Assembly (NCBI GenBank): GCA_024235595.1
Contig: JACKMC010000012.1
Coordinates: 1 to 64,000 of the forward strand
Direction: 5' to 3'
DNA from: Zoogloeaceae bacterium
GTDB taxonomy: Bacteria; Pseudomonadota; Gammaproteobacteria; Burkholderiales; Rhodocyclaceae
DNA: 64,000 bases
In this document: piece by piece, positions 45,082 to 52,846 of the stretch
How positions within the stretch are numbered: the first letter of the stretch is position 1
Layout of the letters: the number at the start of each line of letters is the position of its first letter
The notes under the pieces: generated by a model
What the model saw: the letters and a program-made list of their open reading frames with translations, nothing else
Told to the model about the DNA's origin: nothing
Databases searched by the model: none
Program-made: the position numbers and the translations under genes

Positions 45082-45524
45082 AACGAGAAGTCCTCCATGC
45101 CCGGCGGCAGCAGATCCGCCCCCATCGCCAGCATGGCTTCCTGCTGAGCCGCCCAGCCGGCATCCGACCAGAGTTCGAAATGCGACCCCTGGCCGACCAG
45201 CCAGACCTTCTTGTCGAGTTGTGCGAAGTTGCGCAGCTCAGGGGCGATCAATACGCGGCCGGCGCTGTCGAGAGTCTCGTCGCGCGCGAAGCCGACCAGC
45301 AGGCGCTTGAGAAATGCGGCCTTCTGCTCCAGGCTCGAACCGGCAAGGACCTTTTCCTTGATGGGCTCCCAGGCGGGAGCCGGATAAACAAGGAGGCAGC
45401 GATGGGGATGCGCGGTCAACACCAAGTGGCCGTCCGCGATCGTGGACAGGGCGACGCGATGGCGAGTCGGTATCGCTACCCGCCCTTTCGCATCGAGGTT
45501 GAGCGCCGCCGCCCCCTGAAACAT
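45078..45524 (-). CDS. mraZ: transcriptional regulator MraZ
   Basis: This 148-residue protein has two AbrB-like MraZ repeats: MFQGAAALNLDAKGRVAIPTRHR near the start and ETLDSAGRVLIAPELRNFAQL in the second half, both with the conserved DxxGRv/i pattern. MraZ represses its own dcw promoter by binding direct repeats, four of which lie just upstream. The ATG at 45,524 follows AGGGG at suitable spacing; the open frame continues to 45,626 through the operator and promoter, so that part is not coding. Confidence 0.96.
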   Translation of the reverse strand: MFQGAAALNLDAKGRVAIPTRHRVALSTIADGHLVLTAHPHRCLLVYPAPAWEPIKEKVLAGSSLEQKAAFLKRLLVGFARDETLDSAGRVLIAPELRNFAQLDKKVWLVGQGSHFELWSDAGWAAQQEAMLAMGADLLPPGMEDFSL

Positions 45525-45565
45525 CGTTTCCCCTTTTCTTGGTCTTCGAGGAGAGCGCCCGAGCG

Positions 45566-45600
45566 ACACTTTCCCCCACTTTTCTCCACTAATTACCACT
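45566..45600 (-). promoter_or_regulatory. four MraZ boxes upstream of mraZ
   Basis: On the mraZ strand, GTGG repeats begin at exact 10-bp intervals: GTGGT (45,600 end), GTGGA (45,590), GTGGG (45,580), and GTGTC (45,570). Each is preceded by A or followed by an A-rich pentamer. This direct-repeat spacing matches published MraZ operators (TGGGN repeats 10 bp apart). The array overlaps the expected transcription start. Confidence 0.8.
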
Positions 45601-45626
45601 CTAGAGCAAAGGCCACCACCGGTCAA
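45598..45626 (-). promoter_or_regulatory. sigma70-type promoter of mraZ
   Basis: TTGACC (45,621-45,626, mraZ strand) and TAGAGT (45,598-45,603) are separated by 17 nt. The start would fall inside the first MraZ box, so MraZ binding should block it. It is the best promoter match found upstream of the dcw cluster. Confidence 0.65.
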
Positions 45627-45814
45627 GTTGGCCTATCGGGAATTCTCGTGTTGACACAATGACTTAGCGAAACCGACCGAGGACGCACCAGGAGTGAAAA
45701 AAGTCCTTCAAAATCAAACCTGATAGCGCTTAAAGCTGAGAAACGGCCGCAACGGGACTGCGGACGCGCCCCGGGTGGGAGAAAGTGGAGAAAACATGGG
45801 GGCGGTGAGGAAAA
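45604..45814. other. intergenic region between mraZ promoter and rnpB
   Basis: About 210 nt without a gene. It contains the -35 box of mraZ and, from 45,775, a second 10-bp-periodic GTGG array facing the other way. No clear Rho-independent terminator for rnpB is visible here. Confidence 0.5.
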
Positions 45815-45819
45815 GTGGG
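45775..45819 (+). repeat. second 10-bp-periodic GTGG array, opposite orientation
   Basis: On this strand GTGGG (45,775), GTGGA (45,785), CATGG (45,795), GTGAG (45,805) and GTGGG (45,815) recur every 10 bp, with AGAAA/GAAAA pentamers between most. The pattern is that of the mraZ operator but inverted and about 175 bp further upstream, overlapping the 3' end of rnpB. No gene starts on this strand. Confidence 0.6.
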
Positions 45820-46276
45820 AAGCCCGCCGATAAGCCGGGTTCTGTCGAGCGATCTTGCGACCGCCGGGCAGTCATTCCTCTGGACTGCACGTTACCGTGC
45901 AGTTCTAGCAGCCTACCCGGGAGCGACGCGAGCCACGTCGATGCTCCCCTATTTGGCCTTGCCCCGGATGGGGTTTACCGTGCCGTCCGTGTCGCCACGT
46001 CCGCGGTGGGCTCTTACCCCACCTTTTCACCCTTGCCCGGCATCTGTTGCCGTCGGCGGTTCATTTTCTGTTGCCCGCACGGCGGATCTCGGGGCACGCC
46101 CCACCGGCCGAAGCCGGCACAGATCGATCCATCCGCACGAATCACCCCTTCGGGCGATACTTTCCGTCGCTTTTGCCTTGCGGCTTATGACGCCCGGCCG
46201 TTAGCCGGCATCCTGCTCTGAGGGGCCCGGACTTTCCTCGATGCTTGCACACCGCGACTGCCTGGCGAACTTCCCG
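45815..46276 (-). ncRNA. rnpB: RNase P RNA
   Basis: Bacterial type A RNase P RNA, the ribozyme that matures tRNA 5' ends. On this strand it shows the universal GAGGAAAGTCCGGGC (P4 region, near the 5' end), GGTGAAAAGGTGGGGTAAGAG in the middle, and ACAGAACCCGGCTTATCGG near the 3' end. Helix P1 forms between GGGAAGTTCGCC at the 5' end and GGCGGGCTTCCC at the 3' end, which fixes the limits to within a few bases. A protein frame at 45,775-46,221 on the other strand is an artefact of this gene. It lies directly upstream of mraZ on the same strand. Confidence 0.96.
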
Positions 46277-46282
46277 CGGCGG

Positions 46283-46288
46283 ATTATA
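46283..46288 (-). promoter_or_regulatory. -10 box of rnpB
   Basis: A perfect TATAAT on the rnpB strand lies seven bases upstream of the predicted RNA start near 46,276. No good -35 hexamer is seen at 16-18 nt. Confidence 0.7.
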
Positions 46289-46313
46289 CGCATGCCCCGG
46301 CCCGGCGGTTGGA

Positions 46314-47135
46314 CTATTCCGGCGACAAGCCGCTTCGGCGTCGCGGCCGGAACTGGCGCGTATCCAGATAGTAGTCGCGGCATTCACTGTGATGGGTCAC
46401 ACCAGGAATGCCCAGCAAGGGCAAGGCGGAGAATTCGCGCGGCGAGCGAAAGCGGCTGTCATCCGCGATTCGCGCCGCCAGCCAAGCGTCCAGTTCCTCG
46501 CAGCGACGCTCGGTTGGCAGCTCAAACCACGCGCGGCTCACCGGCCGGTACAAGGCCTTGCCGCAAAGCCCGATGAACGGCTCGCGCAGCAGATCGAGAC
46601 TGGCATGGCCGAACACCGAGAAGTCCATCGCCCCGGCCAGCCTGGCGCGTCGTGTCCAGAACACCGACTCCCACTCGTGCGCGGCCAGTGCTTCGGCCAG
46701 TTCGGGCAAGGCCGTACTGACCACCACGCCGCATTCGTCGAACTGGGTCAGTGCATCACGCACCGGGCCGCGGCGGCGTGCGTCGCCCTCCTGGCGCTCG
46801 ATCTCCCGCAGGTGCCGGACATTGAGGGCGCGCTTGCTTTGCGGATAGACGGCCCACACCAGGGCATTGAAGAAATCGTGCCAGTCGCCCGGCCGGGTCG
46901 CCACTTCGCCCGTCCTGGCGATGCGCTGCTCATAGCCGAGCGCAACATCCGCCGACGGCAAGGCGAAGCGCAGCGGTGCGCCGGCGCTCGAGATCAGCCC
47001 GGGGACGCGCGTCGCGACGATCTCGTTGAGTCGCCTGCAGTCAGGCAAGGCCCCCGCGCCGGCCAACCTCAGGAGATCCCCAAAAGGCCGGTAGAGGGGC
47101 CGATCCGCAAGTTCGAGTGCGCCGCCCGGAATCAC
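46314..47135 (-). CDS. DUF3025 family protein
   Basis: This 273-residue protein matches the DUF3025 proteins of beta- and gammaproteobacteria: YEQRIARTGEVATRPGDWHDFFNALVWAVYPQSKRALNVRHL, then FDECGVVVSTA and a late FGHASLDLLREPFIGLCGKAL. The function is unknown. It overlaps the upstream lipoprotein gene by 4 nt. Composition matches its neighbours. Confidence 0.8.
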   Translation of the reverse strand: MIPGGALELADRPLYRPFGDLLRLAGAGALPDCRRLNEIVATRVPGLISSAGAPLRFALPSADVALGYEQRIARTGEVATRPGDWHDFFNALVWAVYPQSKRALNVRHLREIERQEGDARRRGPVRDALTQFDECGVVVSTALPELAEALAAHEWESVFWTRRARLAGAMDFSVFGHASLDLLREPFIGLCGKALYRPVSRAWFELPTERRCEELDAWLAARIADDSRFRSPREFSALPLLGIPGVTHHSECRDYYLDTRQFRPRRRSGLSPE

Positions 47136-47581
47136 CGATTACCGTCACCCAACCTGGCGGGCGGCTCGGATGGGTCGAAGACGATCGCACCATCGCGCAT
47201 CACGAAAACGCCCACTTCGCGGCCCGGTGGCGTCGCCGGCGGGTCGGTCCATTCCTGGACGCGGCACTTCTCGGGGCTGGCGAGATACCAATACTGCCGG
47301 TCGTGGATTGCCCACAGGTCGTCGCCCGCCTCATAGACCTCGACTTTCACGCTCGCCGTGGTTCCCGGCCTGATCGCGAAGCGTCGCTGGCACTTGGGCA
47401 TCTTCGACAGCACCAGTGCCTGCTCCACCTCGCTGCTCCAGAACCAGCGCTGTTCGCGCACCAGTGAGATTGCGTACGCTGCGCCATCGATCATGTAGGG
47501 CGCAGCGGCGTTCTCGCAGCCGCTGAGCGCCGCGGCGAGCAGGACCGGCACGGCGAAGTTCAGGGCAGCGGCTCTATGCAT
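47132..47581 (-). CDS. putative lipoprotein
   Basis: This 149-residue protein has an N-terminal lipoprotein signal (hydrophobic stretch FAVPVLLAAALSGC with a lipobox cysteine at about residue 22). The mature part has paired cysteines (KCQRRF and EKCRVQEW) and aromatic residues but no recognised domain. It lies between pyrC and the DUF3025 gene, overlapping the latter by 4 nt, and starts 13 nt after the pyrC stop, so all three are probably cotranscribed. Confidence 0.75.
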   Translation of the reverse strand: MHRAAALNFAVPVLLAAALSGCENAAAPYMIDGAAYAISLVREQRWFWSSEVEQALVLSKMPKCQRRFAIRPGTTASVKVEVYEAGDDLWAIHDRQYWYLASPEKCRVQEWTDPPATPPGREVGVFVMRDGAIVFDPSEPPARLGDGNR

Positions 47582-47593
47582 CGAATGTTCCCG

Positions 47594-48628
47594 TCAGGCG
47601 AGGCGCCAGGCGATCTGCTCGCCCGCCCGCAGCGGAACGAGAGGATCGTCGGCAAGATAATCGAGCGTCGGTGGCACGCTCCAGGCATCGCGCACCAGCG
47701 TCAAGGTGTCGGTGTTGCGTGGCAGCCGATAGAAATCGGGGCCATTGAAGCTCGCGAATCCCTCCAGCCTGTCGAGCGCTCCCGCGGCCTCGAACGCCTC
47801 CGCGTACAGCTCGATCCCGGCATGCGCGGAATAGCAGCCGGCACAGCCGCAGGCCGCCTCCTTGGCGCTGCGCGAGTGCGGCGCCGAGTCGGTACCGAGA
47901 AAGAATTTCTTGCTGCCCGAGGTGGCGACCTCGACCAGCGCCTCGCGATGCGTCTCGCGCTTTAGCACCGGCAGGCAGAAATGATGCGGGCGGATGCCGC
48001 CGACGAAGATCGCATTGCGATTGAGCAGCAGGTGGTGGGCGGTAATGGTGGCACCGATGTTCTCGCCTGCAGCGGTCACGAACTGCGCCGCTTCCTTGGT
48101 GGTGATGTGCTCGAAGACGATGCGCAGATCGGGGAAACGCGCCGCAAGTGGCGCCAGAGTGCGATCGATAAAGACACGCTCGCGATCAAAGATATCCACA
48201 TCAGCATGAGTCACCTCGCCATGTACGCACAGCACCATGTTGCACGCGGCCATCGCCTCGAGCACCGGATAGACCTTCTGGATATCGGTCACCCCCGCAT
48301 CCGAGTTGGTGGTCGCCCCCGCCGGGTAAAGCTTCACCGCATGGATGAAACCGCAGGACCGGGCCCGCTCGATTTCAGCGGCCTGCGTGTTGTCCGTGAG
48401 ATATAGCGTCATCAGCGGCTCGAACTTTAGCCCTTGCGGCAAGGCCGCGAGGATGCGTTCGCGATAGGCCGCGGCCTGGGCCACCGTAGTGATCGGCGGA
48501 CGCAGGTTCGGCATGATGATGGCGCGGCCGAAACGGCGGGCCGTATCGGGCAGCACGGCCGCGAGCGCGGCGTCGTCGCGCAGGTGAAGATGCCAGTCGT
48601 CGGGGCGGGTGATGGTGAGCGTCTGCAT
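47594..48628 (-). CDS. pyrC: dihydroorotase (class II)
   Basis: This 344-residue zinc amidohydrolase closes dihydroorotate in pyrimidine synthesis. It has the N-terminal DDWHLHLRDD (HxH), KLYPAGATTNSDAGV with the carboxylated Lys, LCVHGEVT, FEHITTKEAAQFV, and the C-terminal FLGTDSAPHS with the catalytic Asp. It resembles E. coli PyrC in length and motif spacing. It is preceded by 64 nt before the rsmI stop. Confidence 0.97.
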   Translation of the reverse strand: MQTLTITRPDDWHLHLRDDAALAAVLPDTARRFGRAIIMPNLRPPITTVAQAAAYRERILAALPQGLKFEPLMTLYLTDNTQAAEIERARSCGFIHAVKLYPAGATTNSDAGVTDIQKVYPVLEAMAACNMVLCVHGEVTHADVDIFDRERVFIDRTLAPLAARFPDLRIVFEHITTKEAAQFVTAAGENIGATITAHHLLLNRNAIFVGGIRPHHFCLPVLKRETHREALVEVATSGSKKFFLGTDSAPHSRSAKEAACGCAGCYSAHAGIELYAEAFEAAGALDRLEGFASFNGPDFYRLPRNTDTLTLVRDAWSVPPTLDYLADDPLVPLRAGEQIAWRLA

Positions 48629-48692
48629 GGAAGTCCGCTTGATTGATTGATCGGCTTGAATCCGTCGGCTGCCGGTGATTATAGCCGCCGCG

Positions 48693-49553
48693 TCAGTCTT
48701 GCTTGAGGCTCAGGGCCAGTTGGTAGAGCGCATTCCTGGGGCTGCCGGTGATCTCCGCGGCCAGCCGGGCCGCCGTCTTGAGCGGCACCTCGTCGAGCAA
48801 CAGGCGCAGCACCCGCTGCGCTTCGGCCGGGAGGCCCTCGCGCGCCGGCGGCGCCGAAACCAGCACCACGAATTCACCGCGGCACCGGTTGGAGTCGGCG
48901 GCAAGCCATGCCGGCGCCTCGCCCAGCGGCATGCGCGCGATCTGCTCGAAGAGCTTGGTGAGCTCACGTGCGATCACGAGCTGTCGTCCCGCCTCGAACA
49001 CCTGCACCAGATCGTCCACCATCTCGACGATGCGGTGCGGCGCCTCGTAGAACACCAGCGTCGCATCGATCTCCCGAAGCCGCTCTAGGGCCGCGCGCCG
49101 CGCGCCGCCCTTGGCCGGCAGGAATCCATGGAAATGGAAATGGGGATCGTTGAGACCCGAGGCCGACAAGGCGCTGATGACCGCACTGGGGCCGGGCACC
49201 GGTACGACCGGCAAGCCAGCCTCCTGCACCCGCGCCACCGTTCGGGCACCGGGATCGGAGACGGCCGGTGTGCCGGCGTCGCTCACGAGGGCCACATGCT
49301 GCCCGGACTCGATCAAGCGGATGATCTCGCCCGCCGCGCCCTGTTCGTTGTGCTCATGCACCGCCATCGTGCGGGTGCCGATCCCCAGCGCATCGAGAAG
49401 ATGCCGCGTGTGACGGGTGTCCTCGGCGGCGATCATGTCGACCTGAGCCAGCACACCGGCCGCGCGCCGGCTTATATCGGCCAGGTTCCCGAGCGGCGTA
49501 GCCACCACGTACAATGACGGCGTCCTGAAAAGGCTTTCACGGATTTCGCTCAT
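48693..49553 (-). CDS. rsmI: 16S rRNA (cytidine1402-2'-O)-methyltransferase
   Basis: This 286-residue tetrapyrrole-methylase-fold enzyme has LYVVATPLGNLADISRRA, AAEDTRHTRHLL, ALVSDAGTPAVSDPGARTV, VVPVPGPSAVISALSASGL, FHGFLPAKGG and FYEAPHRIV. It methylates the 2'-O of C1402, complementing RsmH, whose gene is in this window. The open frame extends to 50,042, but family similarity starts at ATG 49,553. That ATG shares a CATG palindrome with the divergent yraN start, so the two genes overlap head to head by 2 nt. Confidence 0.95.
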   Translation of the reverse strand: MSEIRESLFRTPSLYVVATPLGNLADISRRAAGVLAQVDMIAAEDTRHTRHLLDALGIGTRTMAVHEHNEQGAAGEIIRLIESGQHVALVSDAGTPAVSDPGARTVARVQEAGLPVVPVPGPSAVISALSASGLNDPHFHFHGFLPAKGGARRAALERLREIDATLVFYEAPHRIVEMVDDLVQVFEAGRQLVIARELTKLFEQIARMPLGEAPAWLAADSNRCRGEFVVLVSAPPAREGLPAEAQRVLRLLLDEVPLKTAARLAAEITGSPRNALYQLALSLKQD

Positions 49554-49965
49554 GGATGGATTGCTGCGCTCACTCAAAGCTCGCATTGTCGGCTCCGCGG
49601 CCGGCAGCCGGCAAGCGCGGGGCGCCGCGGCCGAGGATCTGGCCGCCGAATACCTCGCCGCGCAGGGCGCAAGACTGCTTGCCCGCAACGTACGTTGTCG
49701 CGGCGGGGAAGTCGACCTGATCGTCGAGCACCAGCGCTGCATCGTGTTCGTGGAAGTCCGGTTGCGCAGCTCCCGCAGCCATGGCGGTGCTGCCGAAAGC
49801 ATCACGCGGCACAAGCAGAATCGGGTCATCCTCGCGGCGAGGCACTGGCTCGCGGGCCCGGGGCGCGGCTGTGCCGCCCGGCCGTGTCGTTTCGATGCGG
49901 TGCTGCTGGACAGCCTGCAAGCGGAAGCGATCGAGTGGCTGCAAGGCGCCTTCGATGCGGAGTAA
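49552..49965 (+). CDS. yraN: YraN family (UPF0102) nuclease-like protein
   Basis: This 137-residue protein has the UPF0102 pattern RGAAAEDLAAEYLAAQGARLLARNVRCRGGEVDLIVEHQRCIVFVEVRLRSS, with the restriction-endonuclease-like E...D...ExK-type core (here EVRLRS in place of EVKxR). It is thought to act on nucleic acids, but no firm role is known. It starts head to head with rsmI. The E. coli order rsmI-yraN-diaA-dolP is preserved apart from the absence of lpoA. Confidence 0.9.
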   Translation: MDGLLRSLKARIVGSAAGSRQARGAAAEDLAAEYLAAQGARLLARNVRCRGGEVDLIVEHQRCIVFVEVRLRSSRSHGGAAESITRHKQNRVILAARHWLAGPGRGCAARPCRFDAVLLDSLQAEAIEWLQGAFDAE

Positions 49966-50098
49966 GTAACACAGGGTAACAACCCCTCCACCCGCTCTGG
50001 GCGAAGATGACGCCACACGAGCGTCGCGCGCAGAGGCCGCATTGCCCTGCTGCTGCCATGTTAGACTCGACGCGCCTCCTCCAACCCCAGTGCAGAGC

Positions 50099-50692
50099 AT
50101 GGATATAGCCGCCCGAATCATTCGCCAGTTTGCCGACAGCATCGAGGCAAAGAAACACGCCGCGGAGCTGATGGCCTCGCCGATCGCGCAGGCGATCGAA
50201 CTGATGACGGCCAGCCTGCTCAACAACGGCAAGATCCTGGCCTGCGGCAATGGCGGTTCGGCCGCCGACGCCCAGCACTTTGCCGCCGAGCTGGTCAATC
50301 GCTTCGAGATGGAGCGTCCACCGCTCGCCGCGATCGCACTCACCACCGACAGCTCCATCCTGACCTCGATCGGCAACGACTATCGCTTCGAAGAGATCTT
50401 CTCCAAGCAGGTGCGTGCCCTTGCCCAACCGGGAGACGTGCTGCTCGCGATCTCGACCAGCGGCAACTCGGCCAACGTCATCGAAGCGATCCATGCCGCA
50501 CATGAGCGAGAGGCCCGGGTCGTGGCGCTAACCGGCCGGGGCGGCGGTCTCATCGGTGAATTGCTCGCACCGGACGATGTACATCTTTGTGTCCCCAACG
50601 ATCGCACTGCACGCATTCAGGAAGTTCACCTGCTGACCCTGCACTGCCTTTGCGATGGAATCGACTGTCTGTTTCTTGGAGTTGAAGAATGA
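50099..50692 (+). CDS. diaA: SIS-domain protein, DiaA/phosphoheptose isomerase family
   Basis: This 197-residue SIS protein has ILACGNGGSAADAQHFAAELVNRFEMERPPLAAIALTTDSSILTSIGNDY, LLAISTSGNSANVIEAI, and a late ARIQEVHLLTLHCLCDGID. DiaA (a GmhA paralogue) promotes DnaA assembly at oriC. Both families look alike, and the choice of DiaA rests on the yraN-diaA-dolP order. I used the ATG at 50,099; the frame opens 19 codons earlier. Its stop overlaps the dolP start by 4 nt. Confidence 0.85.
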   Translation: MDIAARIIRQFADSIEAKKHAAELMASPIAQAIELMTASLLNNGKILACGNGGSAADAQHFAAELVNRFEMERPPLAAIALTTDSSILTSIGNDYRFEEIFSKQVRALAQPGDVLLAISTSGNSANVIEAIHAAHEREARVVALTGRGGGLIGELLAPDDVHLCVPNDRTARIQEVHLLTLHCLCDGIDCLFLGVEE

Positions 50693-51318
50693 AGAAATCC
50701 ACACGCCGCGGGCTGCTTGTCCTGACCCTGATCGCGGGCATCGTCCCGGCTCTGCAGGGCTGCTTTCCGGTCGTCGCAACAGGGGTCGGCATGGGCGCAA
50801 TGATGGCCGCCGACCGCCGCAGCTCGGGATCCTATGTCGAAGACGAGGGCCTCGAGTGGAAGGTGCAGAACCGCATCGCCGAGAAATTCGGGGACCGCGT
50901 TCATGTGAATGCCACCTCCTTCAATCGCAACGTGCTGCTCTCCGGCGAAGTGCCTGATGATGCGACCCGTGCCGAGGTCGACCGGATCGCCGCAAGCGTT
51001 CCCAACGTACGGGCCATCACCAACGACCTGCAGGTCGCAGGCATCGCCTCGCTGACATCGCGAAGCAATGACGTGGTGATCACCTCGAAGGTCAAGGCGC
51101 GCTTTGTCGACGCCGCGACCTTCGGCGCCCACCATGTGAAGGTCATTACCGAGGCCGGCACGGTCTACCTGATGGGGCTGGTCACCCGCGAGGAGGCCGA
51201 CAAGGCCACCGAGCTGGCGCGCACCACCAGCGGCGTGCGCAAGGTGATCCGGGTATTCGAATACATCTCCCCCGAAGAGGCGCGCCGCCTCGACCAGCGC
51301 GAAGCCGAAAAGAAGTAA
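50689..51318 (+). CDS. dolP: BON-domain outer-membrane lipoprotein (DolP-like)
   Basis: This 209-residue protein has a lipoprotein signal peptide with lipobox LQGC (Cys about residue 25) and two BON domains: LEWKVQNRIAEKFGDRVHVNATSFNRNVLLSGEVPD (first) and VVITSKVKARFVDAATFGAHHVKVITEAGTVYLMGLVTREEAD (second). DolP (YraP) binds anionic lipid and supports outer-membrane integrity and division. The position after diaA supports the assignment. A bidirectional terminator follows. Confidence 0.9.
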   Translation: MKKSTRRGLLVLTLIAGIVPALQGCFPVVATGVGMGAMMAADRRSSGSYVEDEGLEWKVQNRIAEKFGDRVHVNATSFNRNVLLSGEVPDDATRAEVDRIAASVPNVRAITNDLQVAGIASLTSRSNDVVITSKVKARFVDAATFGAHHVKVITEAGTVYLMGLVTREEADKATELARTTSGVRKVIRVFEYISPEEARRLDQREAEKK

Positions 51319-51341
51319 TCAACGCCGGCCGCTTCGCAAAG

Positions 51342-51370
51342 GAAACGGGCCCCGTCGAGGGGCCCGTTTC
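51342..51370. terminator. bidirectional terminator between dolP and mpl
   Basis: GAAACGGGCCCC (51,342-51,353) and GGGGCCCGTTTC (51,359-51,370) form a 12-bp perfect stem with a 5-nt loop. T-rich ends follow on both strands (TTTCATT rightward, TTTCCTTT leftward). It serves the convergent dolP and mpl genes. Confidence 0.85.
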
Positions 51371-51394
51371 ATTGCTCCCTGCCACAGGCTCGTT

Positions 51395-52744
51395 TCAGCG
51401 CGCCGACAAGGCGTCGAGCAGGCGCTGGTGAATCCCGCCGAAGCCGCCGTTGCTCATCACCAGGACCCGGTCGCCAGCGCGCGCCTCGGCGACGATGGCC
51501 GCAACCATTGCCTCCAAATCGTCGCTGACCAGGGTTTTCGAGGCGATCGGGGCAAGCGCCGCAGCGACGTCCCAGCCCAGATCCCGGGCATAGCAGAAGA
51601 CCCTGTCGGCCGCCTCGAGACTGGCCGGCAACTGGGCCGCCATGAGACCGAGCTTCATCGTGTTTGAGCGCGGCTCGAGCACCGCGAGGATGCGGGCATC
51701 GCCCACCTGGCGCCGCAAGCCTTCGATCGTCAGCGCAATGGCGGTGGGATGATGTGCAAAGTCGTCATACACCGTGACCCCCGCTACACAGCCACGCAGC
51801 TCGAGCCTGCGCTTGATGCCCTTGAAGCGCGACAAGGCATCGATGGCCACCGCGGGCGTCACGCCGACGTGGCGGGCCGCTGCGATCGCGGCCAGTGCGT
51901 TGGATCGATTGTGCCGCCCGGCAAGCGGCATCACGGCCTTGCCGAGGCCCTGTCCCGCGAGCGCGAAAACCGCCTCGTCCGGCGAGGCGCCCTCGGTGGC
52001 CAGCCAGCCGTCCGCCCGATCGAACCATTCGAGCTCGGACCAGCAGCCCCGCTCGATCACCCGCTGCAGGCTGGACTCGGTACCGTTGGCGAGAATGCGA
52101 CCATTACGCGGCATGATCCGAACCAGATGATGGAACTGGGTCTCGATCGCCGCCAGATCGGCGAAGATGTCCGCGTGATCGAACTCGAGGTTGTTCAGGA
52201 TGGCGGTGCGCGGCCGGTAATGAACGAATTTCGAACGCTTGTCGCAGAAAGCGGTGTCGTACTCGTCGGCCTCGATGACGAAGAAGGGTGAATCCGTGAG
52301 CCGCGCCGAAACGCCGAAATTCTGTGGCACTCCACCCACCAGGAAACCCGGGTTCAGACCGGCGTCCTCGAGCAGCCAGGCGAGCAGCGAGGTCGTCGTC
52401 GTCTTGCCATGGGTGCCCGCCACCGCCAGCACCCAGCGTCCCTGGAGTACGTTTTCGGCCAGCCATTGCGGCCCCGACACATACGGCAGACCCCGATCCA
52501 GGATCTCCTCGAGCAGCGGGTTACCCCTTGACACCGCGTTGCCCACCACGAATACATCCGGCGCGCCTGCGATTTGTGCCGGATCGTAGCCCTCGATCAG
52601 GTCGATCCCCTGCTCCTCGAGCTGGGTGCTCATCGGCGGATAGACATTGGCATCGCAACCGCTTACCGTATGGCCCGCGGCGCGCGCCAGGAGGGCGATG
52701 CCGCCCATGAAGGTGCCGCAGATGCCGAGGATGTGGATGTGCAT
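51395..52744 (-). CDS. mpl: UDP-MurNAc:L-Ala-gamma-D-Glu-meso-DAP ligase
   Basis: This 449-residue Mur ligase paralogue recycles murein tripeptide onto UDP-MurNAc. It begins MHIHILGICGTFMGGIALLARAAGH, with the P-loop VAGTHGKTTTTSLLAWLLEDA, FVIEADEYDTAFCDKRSKFVHY (Mpl-specific DKRSKFVHY), FDHADIF and VYDDFAHHPTAIALTIEGL. The frame runs on to 52,975, but family similarity begins at ATG 52,744. It stands apart from the dcw cluster and is divergent from the next gene. Confidence 0.96.
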   Translation of the reverse strand: MHIHILGICGTFMGGIALLARAAGHTVSGCDANVYPPMSTQLEEQGIDLIEGYDPAQIAGAPDVFVVGNAVSRGNPLLEEILDRGLPYVSGPQWLAENVLQGRWVLAVAGTHGKTTTTSLLAWLLEDAGLNPGFLVGGVPQNFGVSARLTDSPFFVIEADEYDTAFCDKRSKFVHYRPRTAILNNLEFDHADIFADLAAIETQFHHLVRIMPRNGRILANGTESSLQRVIERGCWSELEWFDRADGWLATEGASPDEAVFALAGQGLGKAVMPLAGRHNRSNALAAIAAARHVGVTPAVAIDALSRFKGIKRRLELRGCVAGVTVYDDFAHHPTAIALTIEGLRRQVGDARILAVLEPRSNTMKLGLMAAQLPASLEAADRVFCYARDLGWDVAAALAPIASKTLVSDDLEAMVAAIVAEARAGDRVLVMSNGGFGGIHQRLLDALSAR

Positions 52745-52775
52745 CGATACTCCGGAAAGTCGCGGCCCCGGCGTG

Positions 52776-52809
52776 TTCACAATGGTGAAACGCGGTGCAC
52801 GTGTAGAAT
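52776..52809 (+). promoter_or_regulatory. palindrome and -10-like box between mpl and the next gene
   Basis: TTCAC-AATG-GTGAA (52,776-52,789) is a short inverted repeat. TAGAAT (52,804-52,809) lies 15 nt further and could be the -10 box of the rightward gene, giving a start near 52,816. This argues that the gene begins at 52,847 and not at an ATG (52,808) overlapping the -10 box. Confidence 0.35.
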
Positions 52810-52846
52810 GGAGCGCATTGTAATCGATGGCGACCCCGGCCCCTCC

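Noticed and set aside
45775..46221. Protein frames across the RNase P RNA gene
   Set aside because: The region folds and matches rnpB, which explains the sequence.
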